Part shown: positions 1-13,100 of the stretch, piece after piece
How the letters are laid out: the number at the start of each line of letters is the position of its first letter
Position numbering within the stretch: position 1 is the stretch's first letter
NCBI GenBank assembly: GCA_022578605.1
Contig: MU394055.1
Span: 252,902 to 316,901 of the forward strand
Length of the DNA: 64,000 bases
Source of the DNA: Camillea tinctor
Taxonomy: Eukaryota > Ascomycota > Sordariomycetes > Xylariales > Xylariaceae
Direction: 5' to 3'
Position numbers and translations under genes: made by a program
The notes under the pieces: generated by a model
Databases searched by the model: none
The model's input: only the letters and a program-made list of their open reading frames with translations
Told to the model about the DNA's origin: nothing

Positions 1-693
1 TCCAATGCCCTCTCAAAGGGTATCCTGCGACACAACTTATTAGCAGCAGCTCTTGGGACAATTGATTCAAGGGAGACTTACCACACGCCCTTCAGATGCA
101 TAGGGCCGATCTTGACGACGTGGCGAACCTTCTCGCTCTTCAAGATGCCATCTCGCCTGCCACGCGTCATCCCTGCTACGTTGAGTAGCTTTGTGCCATT
201 TATCATGTGGTTGTCTGTAGAACGATGAGTATAACGGATCCTTACACTACCAAACACAGCAACTGAACGTACCTTCACGACGGGCAACACAAATACCCCT
301 AGCCTCAACTTGGAAGCACAGACTGCCTTCATCCTCCCATAGGGTAGCAGTCACGCGAGGCTTCATTCCTGGCGGTGCAATCTGACCAGTGGTGTCGAAT
401 CCTTGGTATTGATTTTGCATGCCTGGTTGGTTAGCAACCCCAGGAAGGGGGAGCACATTGGGAGCCCCCATGGAATTGGAAACCGGCGGTGCGGATTGGG
501 GGGACGTCAATCCATTGGGATAGCCATACTGGTATGGAGGAGCAGAGTACTGTGCAGGGCCGGGTTGTAATAGGGTGGGCTGTTGATGGCCATACTGGGG
601 CAACGCGTTCGATGTCACAGTTTGTGGGGGCGGTGCAGGACCGGCGGACATGTGCTGAGTAGGATAATACATATCTCCTGGACCCGGATTCAT
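1..693 (-). CDS. stuA: APSES transcription factor StuA (5' part; 3' end off the window)
   Basis: StuA/Asm-1-type APSES proteins are DNA-binding regulators of conidiophore or fruiting-body morphology and secondary metabolism in ascomycetes. Exons read on the minus strand are 693-273, 214-82 and 24-1, with introns 215-272 and 25-81 (GTACGT...CAG and GTAAGT...CAG). The joined frame gives a Pro/Gln/Tyr-rich N-terminus including [14 protein letters not shown], a segment typical of StuA, then the APSES domain start with [59 protein letters not shown] and IPFERALD, where the window ends. I chose ATG 693 because [10 protein letters not shown] matches where StuA proteins normally begin. The same frame stays open upstream to a splice-acceptor-like site at 1037 with no ATG, so a longer isoform started in an upstream exon is possible. 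Identity is very secure; the start is less so. Confidence 0.93.
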
Positions 694-1405
694 CGCTGAA
701 TAGTGATCGTACCCGATGGCTTGACTAGGAGGCGCAGATATGGCCGCTGTGACGGGAAGATTTGGAGAAGGTGTCTTGGGACCGTTGGAAGAAGGAGCTG
801 AAGTGAAGGACGACTGGGAATCGCCGTTCGAACTCGCCGAAGAGCCGATAGAGCTAACCCGGGGAGACGAGGTGCTCGAAGAATATGTCAAGGATGGCTG
901 CGGCAAAGGGAGTGAGGGCAGCCTCTCATTTACATACGGTGAGCGCTGAGTAGGATGAACACCGTAATACGGTGGTACGTCGGACGTTCCCCGGGTTTGC
1001 GGATGTGAGATCGGTGGGAGATCCAGCTTTACGGTTCTGACAAAAAAGCCACGAAGGGCTTTGGGTATGAAAGCTCAGGTACAAGACGAATACGACCTGA
1101 ACAACTGAGCCAAGACCCGGGACCAAGTAGGGGTCACGGGCTTACTTCCGAAACGAAAGACTTTTGTTGACTGTAGGAGTGACTGGTGTAGTCAATTCAC
1201 TCCCTAAGAAACCAACCGGCGAACAAGGCAGGTTGGGTTGGGGAGTACCAAGGTGGTCGACAACTAAAACCGAGCCAGTCGAGGGAACCTGATACCTGTA
1301 GACAAGAATCCCGTACCGACTAATCGTGGCGCAGGAAGAATACCGTCTTCGATATATCCTTCAATTGTCTGCGGAAGCTAAGAAATATCAGGATATTTCT
1401 TAGCT
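694..1405 (-). promoter_or_regulatory. stuA 5' leader with open N-terminal extension, uORFs and hairpin
   Basis: Upstream of the chosen stuA ATG the same frame is open for 114 codons (1035 to 694), rich in Ser, Pro and Thr, but contains no ATG. A pyrimidine-rich acceptor ends at 1037 and a GTAAGC donor lies at 1145-1140; splicing them keeps the frame and joins a further open stretch 1360-1146, again without ATG. Out of frame there are short uORFs: a start-stop ATG-TAA at 935-930, immediately followed by a 13-codon uORF at 929-888. A perfect 14-bp inverted repeat with a 2-base loop lies at 1376-1405. A. nidulans stuA is known for complex 5' leaders with mini-ORFs, so this region could be a regulatory leader or the coding end of a longer isoform. 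Confidence 0.55.
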
Positions 1406-3900
1406 AGGCCTAAGTTGGGATCGAATTCGCTCGACTTCCGCACTAGAGATCGGCAAAACCTTCGAAGACGTTATTTCGAACCGGCGTACTGAAAGTACCA
1501 GCCAGAGGATTGGTGGTAAAGATCGAAGTAGAAAAGAAAAACGAGCAGGAAATAATCGTCGATGGTCGTTTGAGAGGTCTGTACGAATGCAGGAGAGCAC
1601 ACAGAGCTTCACACACGCACACACATAACACACAGGCGCACTCGCACTCGTAGTCACTCAAGTCTCTCTCTCTCTCTTCTCTCTGTCGTTGTCTGTCTGT
1701 CTCTGTCTCCTATCTTTCTTTCTTGATGTTGTCTCTGTCTCTCTCACACACAAACTCTGTCTGTATTCGCTGTTAGGATTGGGAGTTGAAAAAAAAACTA
1801 AACTTCGACTCTAATGCAGGAACATCAGCTCGAAAACGCGCAGACAGGTGAAATGCAGGAAGGAAGTGGAGGCAGGTAGAGTTTGCGCAAATAAGAAGTG
1901 GGAGGAAGAAGAAGGACATGAACATACCTTCTCTCACTCCTGGCCTTAGAAGACCTTCTCTTACAAGAATTGAGGAGGTCGGAATTGGCGATTGTAGAGA
2001 GAAAGGGGAGGAGGGAAAAAAGAAAAAGAAAAAAAAGAGGGAAGACAGAAGAAAGTTCTCCGGTGATGGTGGTGAGGAGAGGAAGAGAGGAGGAGGAGGC
2101 AGGAAAGATAGAGAGGTAAGGTAGGATAGATAGAGGTAGAGGAGGTCGAGGCAGGTACTAGGTAAGTACTAGGTAAGAGGGTGCGGACGGAACGGTAGGC
2201 TAACTCAGAAGGTGATAGGCTGGTTCTGTGGTTCTCTGGGCAGAGAGGGCAAGAGAAGAGGTAGAGGTTAGAGATCGCAGCAAGCCCGCTAGCAACTAGA
2301 CGACCCCCGGAGTGTGGTGGTGCACCTGCTGGGGTTTGTTGTCGAGCCGGGGGGAGGCAAGAGGAGGAGAAGGAATAGTGGAGCGGAAAGTACGTAGAGG
2401 GGGGGGGGTAGGGTGTACTATGAATACTGTACAGTACTAACTTAGTACGTAGTAGTAGGTGGGATGGGCTGGCGAGGTTGGCCGTTGGTCCAAGCCCTGC
2501 GGGATATCTAGTCACTTTTTTTGGGAATTAATTTTTTTTTTTTTACAAGGTCCCAAAGTAAACCCGACTATACCTAGTACCTAGCATGGGGCAGAGGGGA
2601 AGGAGGGAAGGGGGGGAGACACAGGAAAAGAGAGCCTAGGAAAGAGGGGGGGTCTATTTCTAGCAGGCCCAGGGTGGTACAACTAGCAAGTGCCAGTGTA
2701 GCTCTTTAGTGGCGTAGAATCCAGGGGTGTTTACAAGGGGAGGGGGGCGTAAAACTATATCTACAAAAAAAAAAGTCGTACCATACCACACATGGAGGGG
2801 AAGGAGGGGGTCTGATCTTGATAGCGTAAAACTTGTCAGCAAGAGGGAAATAAAATAAAATAAATAAATAAGTATTTTATAATAATAATTATTATTATTA
2901 TTCCAATCCTATACAAGAAACAATAATTAATTACCTCGTAGTTAGGGAAAGAAAACGAAATGATGAGAGCAGGAAAAAAAAAAAGAAATAAAGAAATAAC
3001 CAAAATACCCAAAGGTAGCCCAATGGGATCAATGGAATGGGTTTAATCCATAACCTTTTTTTATTCTTCTTTTTTTTTTATTCATTGCATTACATTTTCC
3101 CTTTTTTTGTCTTCCCATCTGATGTAGTGTTATTCATATGATATTAAGCGAATTGAGTTGGTTATACTATGGTAGATAATACAAAGCACAAAATTATCTG
3201 CCACTTCCGCGTCTATAAGTGAGTCTAAACAGTGAATGTACACTATATAAGAGCAACAAGGTATTGTGCTAGATAGTTCTACATTAGGTAGTTTCGATTT
3301 CGATGTCGTGCTATTATAAAAAAAAAATCTATACTATATTTCAGCAATATTGTGCGTAAAGTGTATGTACATGTATGTACGTGTGTGAGTGGGCGAGTGG
3401 GAAAGGGTCCAGCTTGTGTATGTGGTAAAATAAAACCCACGACAGCCGGTATCCAAATCAGAATTAACAACAGTTGGACAAGGATGTAGATATGTAGGCA
3501 GGTTAATGTAGCGGTTGTAGGTGTTTTTTAAAGTTAAGGTACTTCCTAGCCTACGTATGTCTATCTATCTATTTCACTTAGGTGGGAAACTAAACTAAAC
3601 TAAACCCAGCCTGCCAGCCTCTCCTCCCCTGGTCAGTTGTTACTTGGTTAGTAACTTAGTTCCCTAAACCTGATTGGTCTCTTTTACTCTTTTACTCTTT
3701 TTTTTTTCTTACTTCTCTCCCTTCCCTCTTTCATCCACTCTCTCTATCTAACTGGTTAGATGATGATTCCACTTCCTTATCCCTTGGGGGACTAAACTCT
3801 CTGCGCTGTCATCGATCGTTATTCCATCATGTTACTATTACTAAAGTAACAATGAACTTGGCCGAACAACCAGATCAGGCCAAGAGTAATAGGTGGGGAG
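1406..3900. other. Gene-poor, CT/GA-rich region upstream of stuA
   Basis: No coding region is supported. The stretch contains long polypyrimidine tracts on the plus strand (about 1660-1745), purine-rich stretches (about 1990-2130, giving only low-complexity reading frames), G runs (2401-2409), A/T runs and an AAT/ATT microsatellite at 2878-2902. CT-rich tracts of this kind are usual in promoters and 5' leaders of strongly regulated filamentous-fungal genes, so part may belong to the stuA promoter. Confidence 0.5.
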
Positions 3901-4030
3901 AGACGGGGAGATAGAAAGCCATTTTGAGGTCTGTTCCTCCTCTCTCTCCACGGTCACTCCCATTGACGATTGACGACCAGTTGGTGGGTCAGGTCACCGT
4001 AACAGGTCGCAGACTGTGTGTGCGTGCGCG

Positions 4031-4102
4031 TATGTGTATGTGTATGTGTCTATGTCTATGTCTATGTCTATGTCTATGTCTATGTCTATGTCTATGTGTG
4101 TA
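4031..4102. repeat. Hexanucleotide tandem repeat (TCTATG)n with TATGTG lead-in
   Basis: About three TATGTG units pass into about nine near-perfect TCTATG units and then decay to TGTATG. It creates long spurious open frames on both strands (Val-Tyr, Ile-Asp and Cys-Leu repeats). Confidence 0.9.
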
Positions 4103-7100
4103 TGTTGTGTGTATGTGGCCGGTGGACAGTGCCAATAAACAACTTTTCTACCCTTTCCCATTTGAGCCATCTTCCAAATCTCATCAGTCTCTCTCTCCCC
4201 CCCAGCACAAGGGCAGAACAGACCAGACCAGACAAGACACTCAGACACCAAACACGAATCGACGTGGTTGGCATCCGACGATGGGAAGGTCAGATCGATG
4301 GACGAAAGTCCATATCCTATCCGCCACGTTGACAATGCCAATTTCATCCATCTCGACTATCTACACTACACTAGATTCTGGGGCCTCTTTTTTTTTCTGC
4401 CATAATTTCCCCTAAAAAAAGCCACGCCGGTGATTGGAGACTTGCCATGTGTAGACCACACTAGCAAGCCAACTACAAACGGAAAGCTATTGAATATCGA
4501 ATGAGTTAGCGAGTCAACGTTGAAGGGGATAAATTCATCACCAGGGTTTTGATGGCTCGTAAATCCAATTCGACCGGGGAAAGTTGAGTGGAAGGATGAT
4601 GTCTTTTAAAATGTTCCTATCCTTCACTGAAGCTTATCGGTGCCAGGGGGGCGTGATGCCCACGTCTCTAGCTACGCTACAAGAAACACCCCTGACGGTT
4701 TGGCCGGACTTGCTCCAACTTTTTTTTATTCAAGAGGCTTGAGGGAAGCTTCATCATCTAAGGACTTGATACGTTATGTCTAGAAATTCAACAAAATACC
4801 TTGATACACATATCAAGGTTTTTTTTTTTTTTCGTGTCTCGTCGTTTTCGGCTTTCTCCTCTTCACATATATGGTTCCACGGCGTGACCAGGATATACTC
4901 GTCAAGAACCAAAGACTTGTGTCTTCAAACAGCGTTACCTGTGTGTGTGTGTGCGTGCGTGCGTGTGTGTGGAAAAGGACTGTGCTGGGTGGAATTACTA
5001 GGGAGAAAGGGGCAAGGATCGCTATTGGAACCGCGCAAAAGAGCAGCCGATGGTCACAACGAATTGAAAATGGACAGCGTAGGAAGTCCCCTCTCGCGGC
5101 GACGCGGGCCTCAAAGCTCTCCCTCCTAACTGACCGTCACACTATTTCAGGCGTGGCATCGTGGCACGAAGTACCAGGTTAATATACCACGTACTGGGTT
5201 TCTGAGACGCTGGTGGCTTAAGTGGCTTTCCTAACATCGGTACGAGGTCGCCGCGCGAATACTTCCCGCTCGACTTGCACCACTTGCAGCACAAGGCGAC
5301 GGTGGTTGTTGCGTGTAGTTCGGAGTACAGATGTTCGGCTCCGCTCTAAGCTGTCCTGTCTCCATCTTCTCCTTCTCCTCCCTATGCCATGCCAAGCATC
5401 GTTCACGATGATATGCACATGTGCCCTTGGTATGTAAAAAAAGACCAACGCAAGATCCATAGCATATCTATCTAGCCTTGCAGGACTTGTGCGTGCTCTT
5501 CTTTTTACTAACCTCTCGCAGTGTATTCTAATTATTTGGAAGGGAAGGGGGACCAACCTCGACTACGAGTTTCACATCTTCCACGTCCGAGAGCACCTGT
5601 CTCTCGGGCTTGACAACACACCGGAGACGATTCCATCAACGCCAAACCCAGTTTCTCTCTCAATGGCCGTATGTATCAAATATCTTCTTTCTCACGCCAA
5701 TCGTTGGCCGAACTTGGCGCGTTCTTGAGGCCTTGCCCGTATAGTAAGGCCGCCTAGAGGGGGGGGCGCTTATGCTTATCTCCGTTTCGATATCGGCTCT
5801 CTCCATAGGGGAAAGACATCCTCGACATATTAATTAATAGGATTCACAGTACACAGTCAGACAGGACCGACAGGGACGAGAGAATTATGCTGATTACACT
5901 CTCTTTCTCTTCTCGCAAAGGTCGGCTTGTAAGAGCTCATCATCATGATTGCCGGGTTATTATCAGTACTCCATATTATTATTATTATTGCTGTCTTTGT
6001 TGTTATTTCTATTATTATTTTATTCTACGATTTTTTTTTATTGATGGTGGGAGCCATAACGCGGTTGGGATTACTCTCGAGCACCCAATAAAGGGTCAAT
6101 ATGGAAAATGGACGTTTCCCACCTTGGCTGAGGCGTGTGTGCATCATGTTGGAGAGGACAAAGTGTTTGCTCTACTCACCCCCCACTGGGTGGGCTTGCT
6201 CAACACGTCTTGGCTCTCATCTTCCCCTCTTTCGCTGCTGGCCAAGGTTCCTGTTGGTAATCAGCATCCTAGTCGGGCGGTGGATCAGTCAGGGTTGCAA
6301 TGCCTTCAGGTGTCCACTGGGTGGATTCAGCCAACAGTCCATCGCTCATCGTCATCCTCGTCTTCGTCCTGGCGGACCGAAGTACAGATCCAGCCCTTGA
6401 TTGCGAATTTTGTCGAGCAAAGAGCTACATACCTATGCCCACGGAGTATGCTTATGTCTACTTACCAGTCGCTACGCTATAACGGGCCTTTTTTTTTTTT
6501 TTTTTTTTTTATACACGTTGATGAATGGTAGCAGTCCCCGCCCCTTTCTCAGGGTTTAGCAACTGGACATATTCGTCTAGTGTATCTCGATCATGATCAT
6601 TACGATGAGCCTTTGGCCTTTGACAGAAGAAAAAGCTATTTCGTGCGGATAGAGACCCGTAGCTCACTTTTATATACACGAAGTGTGTACGCTATAAGCG
6701 TGCGTTACCCAGCCGTTCGTCAAACATGCAACTAGGAAGTAAGAAATAGAAAAGGACGTTCAGTTGGACGGCAGCCAATGCATGCGATCAGTCAGGGCCA
6801 GTCTGGTATGTGCATTATGTATGGTAAGTGTGGGCGTCCTGTGAGTTTAAAATATTTTCTATTTGGTCAAGCTATCTGCTAAAATGCAAGGCGATCATCC
6901 ATCCGACGCCCCTCTCCCCCCCTCCATGCTATGCTCTAGCCCCCCAGATCTCCAATCTTGCAAATGATCTTGCAAATATCCTTGACCTTCGCTCCCGTTT
7001 AAGAGTGCGTATGTGTGTATTATTACTCGAGTCTGGATGATAAGGCGCAAACCCCAGACGGATGTCCTCTAACGTGGCCGAATATGACAATGAACTTATC

Positions 7101-7168
7101 GTGTTAGTTCCCGCGTGCTCAAACAATATAGCCGTGTGCCTTATAGCTAAAGGATTTTTATTTATATA

Positions 7169-7190
7169 CCTATATATATATATATATATA
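7169..7190. repeat. (TA)n microsatellite
   Basis: An alternating TA tract of about ten units, in gene-poor DNA. Confidence 0.85.
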
Positions 7191-10100
7191 TTTGCATGCG
7201 TTAGGGGTAGCCAGTATATGTACCTCCGTGGTCGTGAGAACCCCGCGGGGTCCTGTGAGATGCAGGCATGCTTATTTCCCAAGTACAAAATGTACGTGTA
7301 GGTATGGCGCTGTCTACCTCGATGGTTGGTTTTTTTTTCTTTGCTAGGTATGCTTGGGTGGTTAGGAATGACTAGCCGTTGTTACGTACTGCAGAAGACT
7401 ATTCGTTACACCTGCTTCATGTGGTAGCATGCACGATGTATCTGAGATTACTTCAAGCGCCTCATAAAGTCCACACGCGACGACGACAACTATATCCCAT
7501 CTTTAAAAACGTCAACGACACATGATTTCTTAGGGAACACCGCTGCTCTCGAGTCCGCAGACATAAAGTGTCACAGTCTTAAACAACTCATTCTGTGATC
7601 ATCCATCCCTCTTTGTCGATAGGCTCAGCCAAGGGTTCACCACTCACCACTTGAATGGGGATTCTCCGTCAAAAACCATTACCTACCTGGTCCGCGTAGT
7701 AATGTAAGAGGTATGCACTGCCCGGGTACGGTTTTTATAAGCCTAGCCCTTAGATGCTGCGGCCTCATAGCCACTGTCGATTTTGGTTCTCACGATGGTT
7801 GTCAACCCCGTTTCTAGTATACGGTATAGGTTTCCCTCGACCAGCCTTAGATAGGCAGACAGACGGATAGACAGACCGCATCTCAGCCCAGCCCGGCCCA
7901 GTCCAGTCCATCACGAGCTCACAACAACACTAGAAAATAGAAGACGGGAAGTGGCTCTCAAGGTGGGGTTTTGTAGGATGCTAAAAAAGACACCGCACTG
8001 TTCTCTCTGCAGTACTCACGCATCCCTATATGCAAGATTTCGCGAGGGCTCACCACCTCTACAAGTAGAATTCAGACCAAGAAGTGCCAAGCCCGTCTCT
8101 TGCATGCTTACCCTTGGCCGGACCTAGTAGGGTTGCCATTGCATCCCCTCGATACGTACCTTTCGATTAACAGCCTACGTATGTAGGAGGAAAACGTGCC
8201 CCTTCAGTAAGATTTGCACAACCTCGCTCGGGAAGGGCACAGGGTCGTCCGCGACTGGAGATGTACGGGCTTAAATCCGGTTGTATGTTACTTCGCAACC
8301 CAGAGAAACAATGAACCTTCTACCGGATCAGAGCCTTTCCGTACTTTCACCGTCAGGGTGAACCCAGGCCCCCGGGCTTTTGACGTAGTTGAGCGAAATT
8401 CCTTCATCGTCGTAGTAGCAGCATACAAACTCAACCAGCTCAACGCAGTAAACCGCCCCGTCGACCGGGTCTTTCTGCAGGGGTATTAATTGATGGCTAG
8501 AACCTTGTTCATGGCCTAACCTAGCTTACACAAGATATATACATATATGTATTGGCTGGTGCACAGTGGGAGGTCGCCGGCGAGACAAGATCTTGCCAAG
8601 GCTCTAGATACATGCGGACTTCACATCGAAGAGCAGCAAACAACAATCTAAAAGTCGGGTGGGCATCATTATCATTATCCTCATCATCCCTTTTTGTCCG
8701 TTTAGTCCTACGGTCATCAATGGGCAAGGCTGTGATATATTGTTCGGGCCGCCCAATAGTAAGACAAAAATCTTCCTCATATTAGTTAGTGAATGACAGC
8801 TTGACAGCGTGGCCGAAACCTCCGTCCCGTGCCTTCGTGGCCTCGGGCTACTGGCCAACAGCCCGAGAACCATACCACAATTCGATAGTTAAGGGTGTTG
8901 CCGTTCAGCCCGCTTTGTTTCATACGGCACATCTAAGATAGAACGAGTCCATAAAAAAAATTCGTAAGCTATCCAGGTCAGCCACATGGTTAACCACGGG
9001 CTCGTCTGGCCCAGGTGCCGTGTATTCCTCCTTGATTGTCTGTTATTACTAAATTCAGGGTTCTGTCTCACTTGGCCGATCACAAGGGTGAGGGTAGGGG
9101 TGTCCAGCCTCCAGACTGGGTCACCTTGGGGGGCGCGGAGAGGACCAGGACAGAGGCGCAGACGAGCACGCACCATGCGCGGGCAACGCTACTCTGTACC
9201 GGCATCAGTCAAACTGCAGGCACTTTCTTCCGTGCGCCAGTGGATCAACGCACGGCAGAGTCAAAATCCACGTCGTTGGATCTATGGGAGATAGACTGTT
9301 CGCACCGACCATCTACCTTTGTGATTCACCATCTGCGAGGCTCCGGAGGCACGCATGCTTCTATGCAGCTTTCTTTGCACTCGGCGCCCCTGCTTAGCAA
9401 GGCACATGGAATCTCGTGCTATCGTTACTTACAGAAATCGACATGGGGCAAGATGGACCTCCGTCCTGGATGGGCCGCCGGCCGAGGGGGTGGGTACGGG
9501 ACGACAAGGTGACTACATACATACATATATACATACATACTTGCCTACCTACATATCTATACATATTAAACAATAAGCGGTGTTGTGCCGTGCTGTACGG
9601 TAGAATGAGAGCCTCAAGATACCCACCGACGCTATGTCATGCTCATGCTCATGCTCATGCCATGCATGACATTCATCCATCCGCACGCGTCGCTGTGAGC
9701 CTCCCCTTATGGCTGATGAGATCATATCATGCTCACCTCGTAATCTGGTTCTGTATGTATACGCTATACCTTATTGTAACTGAAATAGGTTTTTTGTAAA
9801 CCACCTTCCCGGTTCGCCCTTTTCTTGGTCTACGGTTAACTTAGTCCATGATTTCGAAACAGAACCGAAGGGGACCTCACCCCTGAATTGACTGTGATTC
9901 CAACAGAACTCCAAGTTTGGGTGGCCGGGCTTGCCTACCCACTTGAGATAGATGGCAGGTTCTTCCGCTGAGGGCCGGGGTAGGGAAGCGATCTCTCTCT
10001 ATCTATCTTTTTTTTTTTCACTTTTCCTTTTTCTCTTTTATTTCTTCCCTAGAAAGACTAGGTATAATTCAGGATCGACCTTGTCAGCAAAACCCAGCCC

Positions 10101-13100
10101 TCCAAGACACCAGCTTCAGTACAGTAACGATAGGCGCCCTCTTTCACAAGCGTATCAACTGGTACCCTACATCCATATCATCCAATTTAGAAATTACAAG
10201 CTGGTCATCATTGACACGGGAAAGATGTCTATATTCGGAGTTGACCTCGCCCGCACCTAGACACTAAGCAAGAAGGGTGGGGGGAAGGGGGGGTATATTC
10301 GATCCTTGTTCATGCCCCCCCTTCTTCTCAAAAACGACGCCAACTTATAGGAATCAGAGGCTACTCAACATGGCGAAACCGAACTATTGGGTTTGGTTAG
10401 CCGACACCGCCTCTAGTGAGCCCGAGTGAGCTGGTTAACCCCCCACGGAAGTCTGGTGTACTCAAAAATTCCTTTTTGGCTCGGCGCGAAGCCAATTCGT
10501 AATCTCCTTTTTTTAACGCCTGTGTTTCTCATTGACCATCTTCAGCTTACTACATAGCGTGTAATGAAAGAAAAGGGGTAAAAGGAAAAAGAAAAGAACG
10601 AGAAACACAACAACAATCTGTTATAACGGCCGGGCGGAAACAAGCTTCTCCCGTCAGCGCTACCGTTTGAAAATATGAGCTCTATCGAAATCTCGAAAAG
10701 TGACAGGGTATCCCGTGAATGATGGCTTGAGCACTTGCATGAGCGAAAGGGAGACTAACGCACAGCGGGCAGCGGCTATGCATCTCCCACACCTGTCCAA
10801 TCGAGCCTTATTTACCCCATGCTTTCCAGCACCCCATGTCATCTGCAGAATCGAAGGAATTTAGGTGCTAGCTACCCTAGGTAGCCCTGCCGTACTTGGC
10901 CCGTGAGTGTGGTGGTGTGGGTGGGCGTTTCAGGGCCGCTTGTAATAGGTAGTAGTATGATGTAGCTCGCTCTCGCTTTATGTGTCTGCCTGTCTCCCTT
11001 CCTCCAAAGAATATGGGAGTAGTCCAACAACGACTACACTAGACTGCTAGATCACGGACATTAGGTCATCAAGTCCGTACAAGCTCGTACCAGTAGCCTA
11101 TGATGAATCAGACCTTGACCGTTCCGAAGGTATGGGAATTGGGTTTGCCAGTTCGATCCAGTTCCTTGAGCTTGTCACGATCTAGCACGACCCAGCAAAG
11201 CAAACAATCTCATCTCGCCTTCTACTTAGTTCTGTGACAGACAGATGATGGCTGGGCAAGGGGGAAAGGTTGATCTCTCACACCACACACACACACACCC
11301 TCTCTCTCACTCTCACTCTCACACACTTCCTCACTCTTTTCCTTCTCACTCCTACCTTCAAAACCTGAAAGGATGAAAGGGAAATCGGGGTTAAAACACA
11401 TAGACACACCACACACACGCACGGTAAAGACCGATGACAAACATCTCAGTGTCAGATCCCACTGGAAAGCCAGGGGAGTATTAGGATTCCAATGGTGTCA
11501 TCGGCACTTAGCTCTGACCACATCTTTTACTACTCGTTGGGCTGTACGAAAGGGCTTTCTCTCTATGTTGTTGTCCTCTCTAAGGGAAGTACAAGAGTAC
11601 TTCTCTTATCAGCTGTGTCGTGCCAACCTCTTCGTAACCCTTTCACGGTGCCAACCCAGACTTTCCGCGTCCAATCAGAGGTGCCCACGTCAACAACCAC
11701 CACCTTTTTTTTTTCCCTCTCACTTCTCTCTGGCTGATGTGGAGGATGGCCTTAGAGTTGGGACTAGGGATAATTCTCTTTTTTTTTCTTAAAAAAAAAA
11801 AAAAAACGAGGAACTAACTAAATAAGCACCAGTGGAGTGACCGAAGTCACTGGAGATCTATGTATGATGATCATCGGGACCCAAAAGGAGCCTTTCGGCT
11901 TCATTTCCCATCCAGCCTATGTAGGGCCGACCACCGGCTCGATGTCCTAGCAAAAAGCTTCGTCTCATAAATTGCGAATCGAAAATCGACGATGCTCCCC
12001 GTTTCCGATCCTGCGAGGTGCAAAGTCGAGGAGCACGCGATGCATATCATCTCGGCCTGTTCCTTAACGTGTCCAGAACGCTGCAAGAGGCGGACCGTTT
12101 ATCTGTGCTGCTGCTATGTATACTAACTAGTGTAAAAGGGAGCTACGTATGTACAATACATTACATACATTGCGTACATACACATACATGGTCATATATA
12201 TAGCCAACCCTACCACCTAATCCCAAAACTTTTTTGACACCATATATCTAGCTAGCTACACTAGGTTATCTATTTTAACCACCACACCTAGTGTAGTCGC
12301 AGAAGGACCAGAAGGACTTAGAAAGCCGCGCCAAAGCCGGGCAACTCAGAGGAGCATGGGCCTCTGGAAGAAGGGTGGTGTGAGGACAGAAATAGAGGCG
12401 TAGATTTGTGGCGCCGCCGAGGTGTCTCTTGATCTTACGAACTTTTATGACTTTTCGTCCAATTGAGTTTCATCGGTTCTGGCGTGATCGCAAGGCCGAT
12501 TTGCTTGCTGGTCCAATGAGGAGGTAGAACGTGGACAGGATGCACAACATAGCTTTTTTCAAGTGATTTCTCGAGTTTACCAGAGTTCACTCGGGGAAGG
12601 GTTGGCGTGATCTCCATCTACTACTGTATGTAGCTAGTATCAGAATCAGATGTCAGAGTCGCAGTGGTCCTGACACGAATGATAGACGCGAGTTATTGGA
12701 TCGATGCATATACTCAACCATCAACTCGAACGTATAGTCGAATTACCTTTCGTATATTCCGCAGTTTGAACAAGACTTATTCGAATTCTTATTAGTCTCA
12801 GTCCCAGTCCCAGTTCCCCGTCTCCCCCCCTATAGTATTCCATTCATAATGTCTTAACAACTACGGACTATTTTCCCACGGCTCTTAATTTTCTGGGTTT
12901 TGTTTCTTTTCTCCATATGTTTTATGATTTCTAAATGGGGGGCTTTTCCCCCTAAACAACTCAGTTTGTTTGAAGATGTCAAGTCAGGCTCACCACCTCT
13001 TAACCTGTTTATCCCGGAACACAGTATAGGTCATATGTTCTTCAGAATGTCTCTAAACCACGCAATCAACAACGACAGGGCTCTCATCTTCTCATCGTGC

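Noticed and set aside
1961..2515. A 184-codon minus-strand frame in a GA-rich stretch
   Set aside because: It is Ser/Pro/Phe low complexity produced by purine/pyrimidine bias, with no conserved segment or sensible start.
3924..4415. Several overlapping frames of 100-160 codons on both strands
   Set aside because: They are created by the hexanucleotide repeat, which is open in most frames.
7489..9300. Search for CRISPR-like or transposon structures in the gene-poor region
   Set aside because: No regularly spaced repeats, terminal inverted repeats or transposase-like frames were visible.
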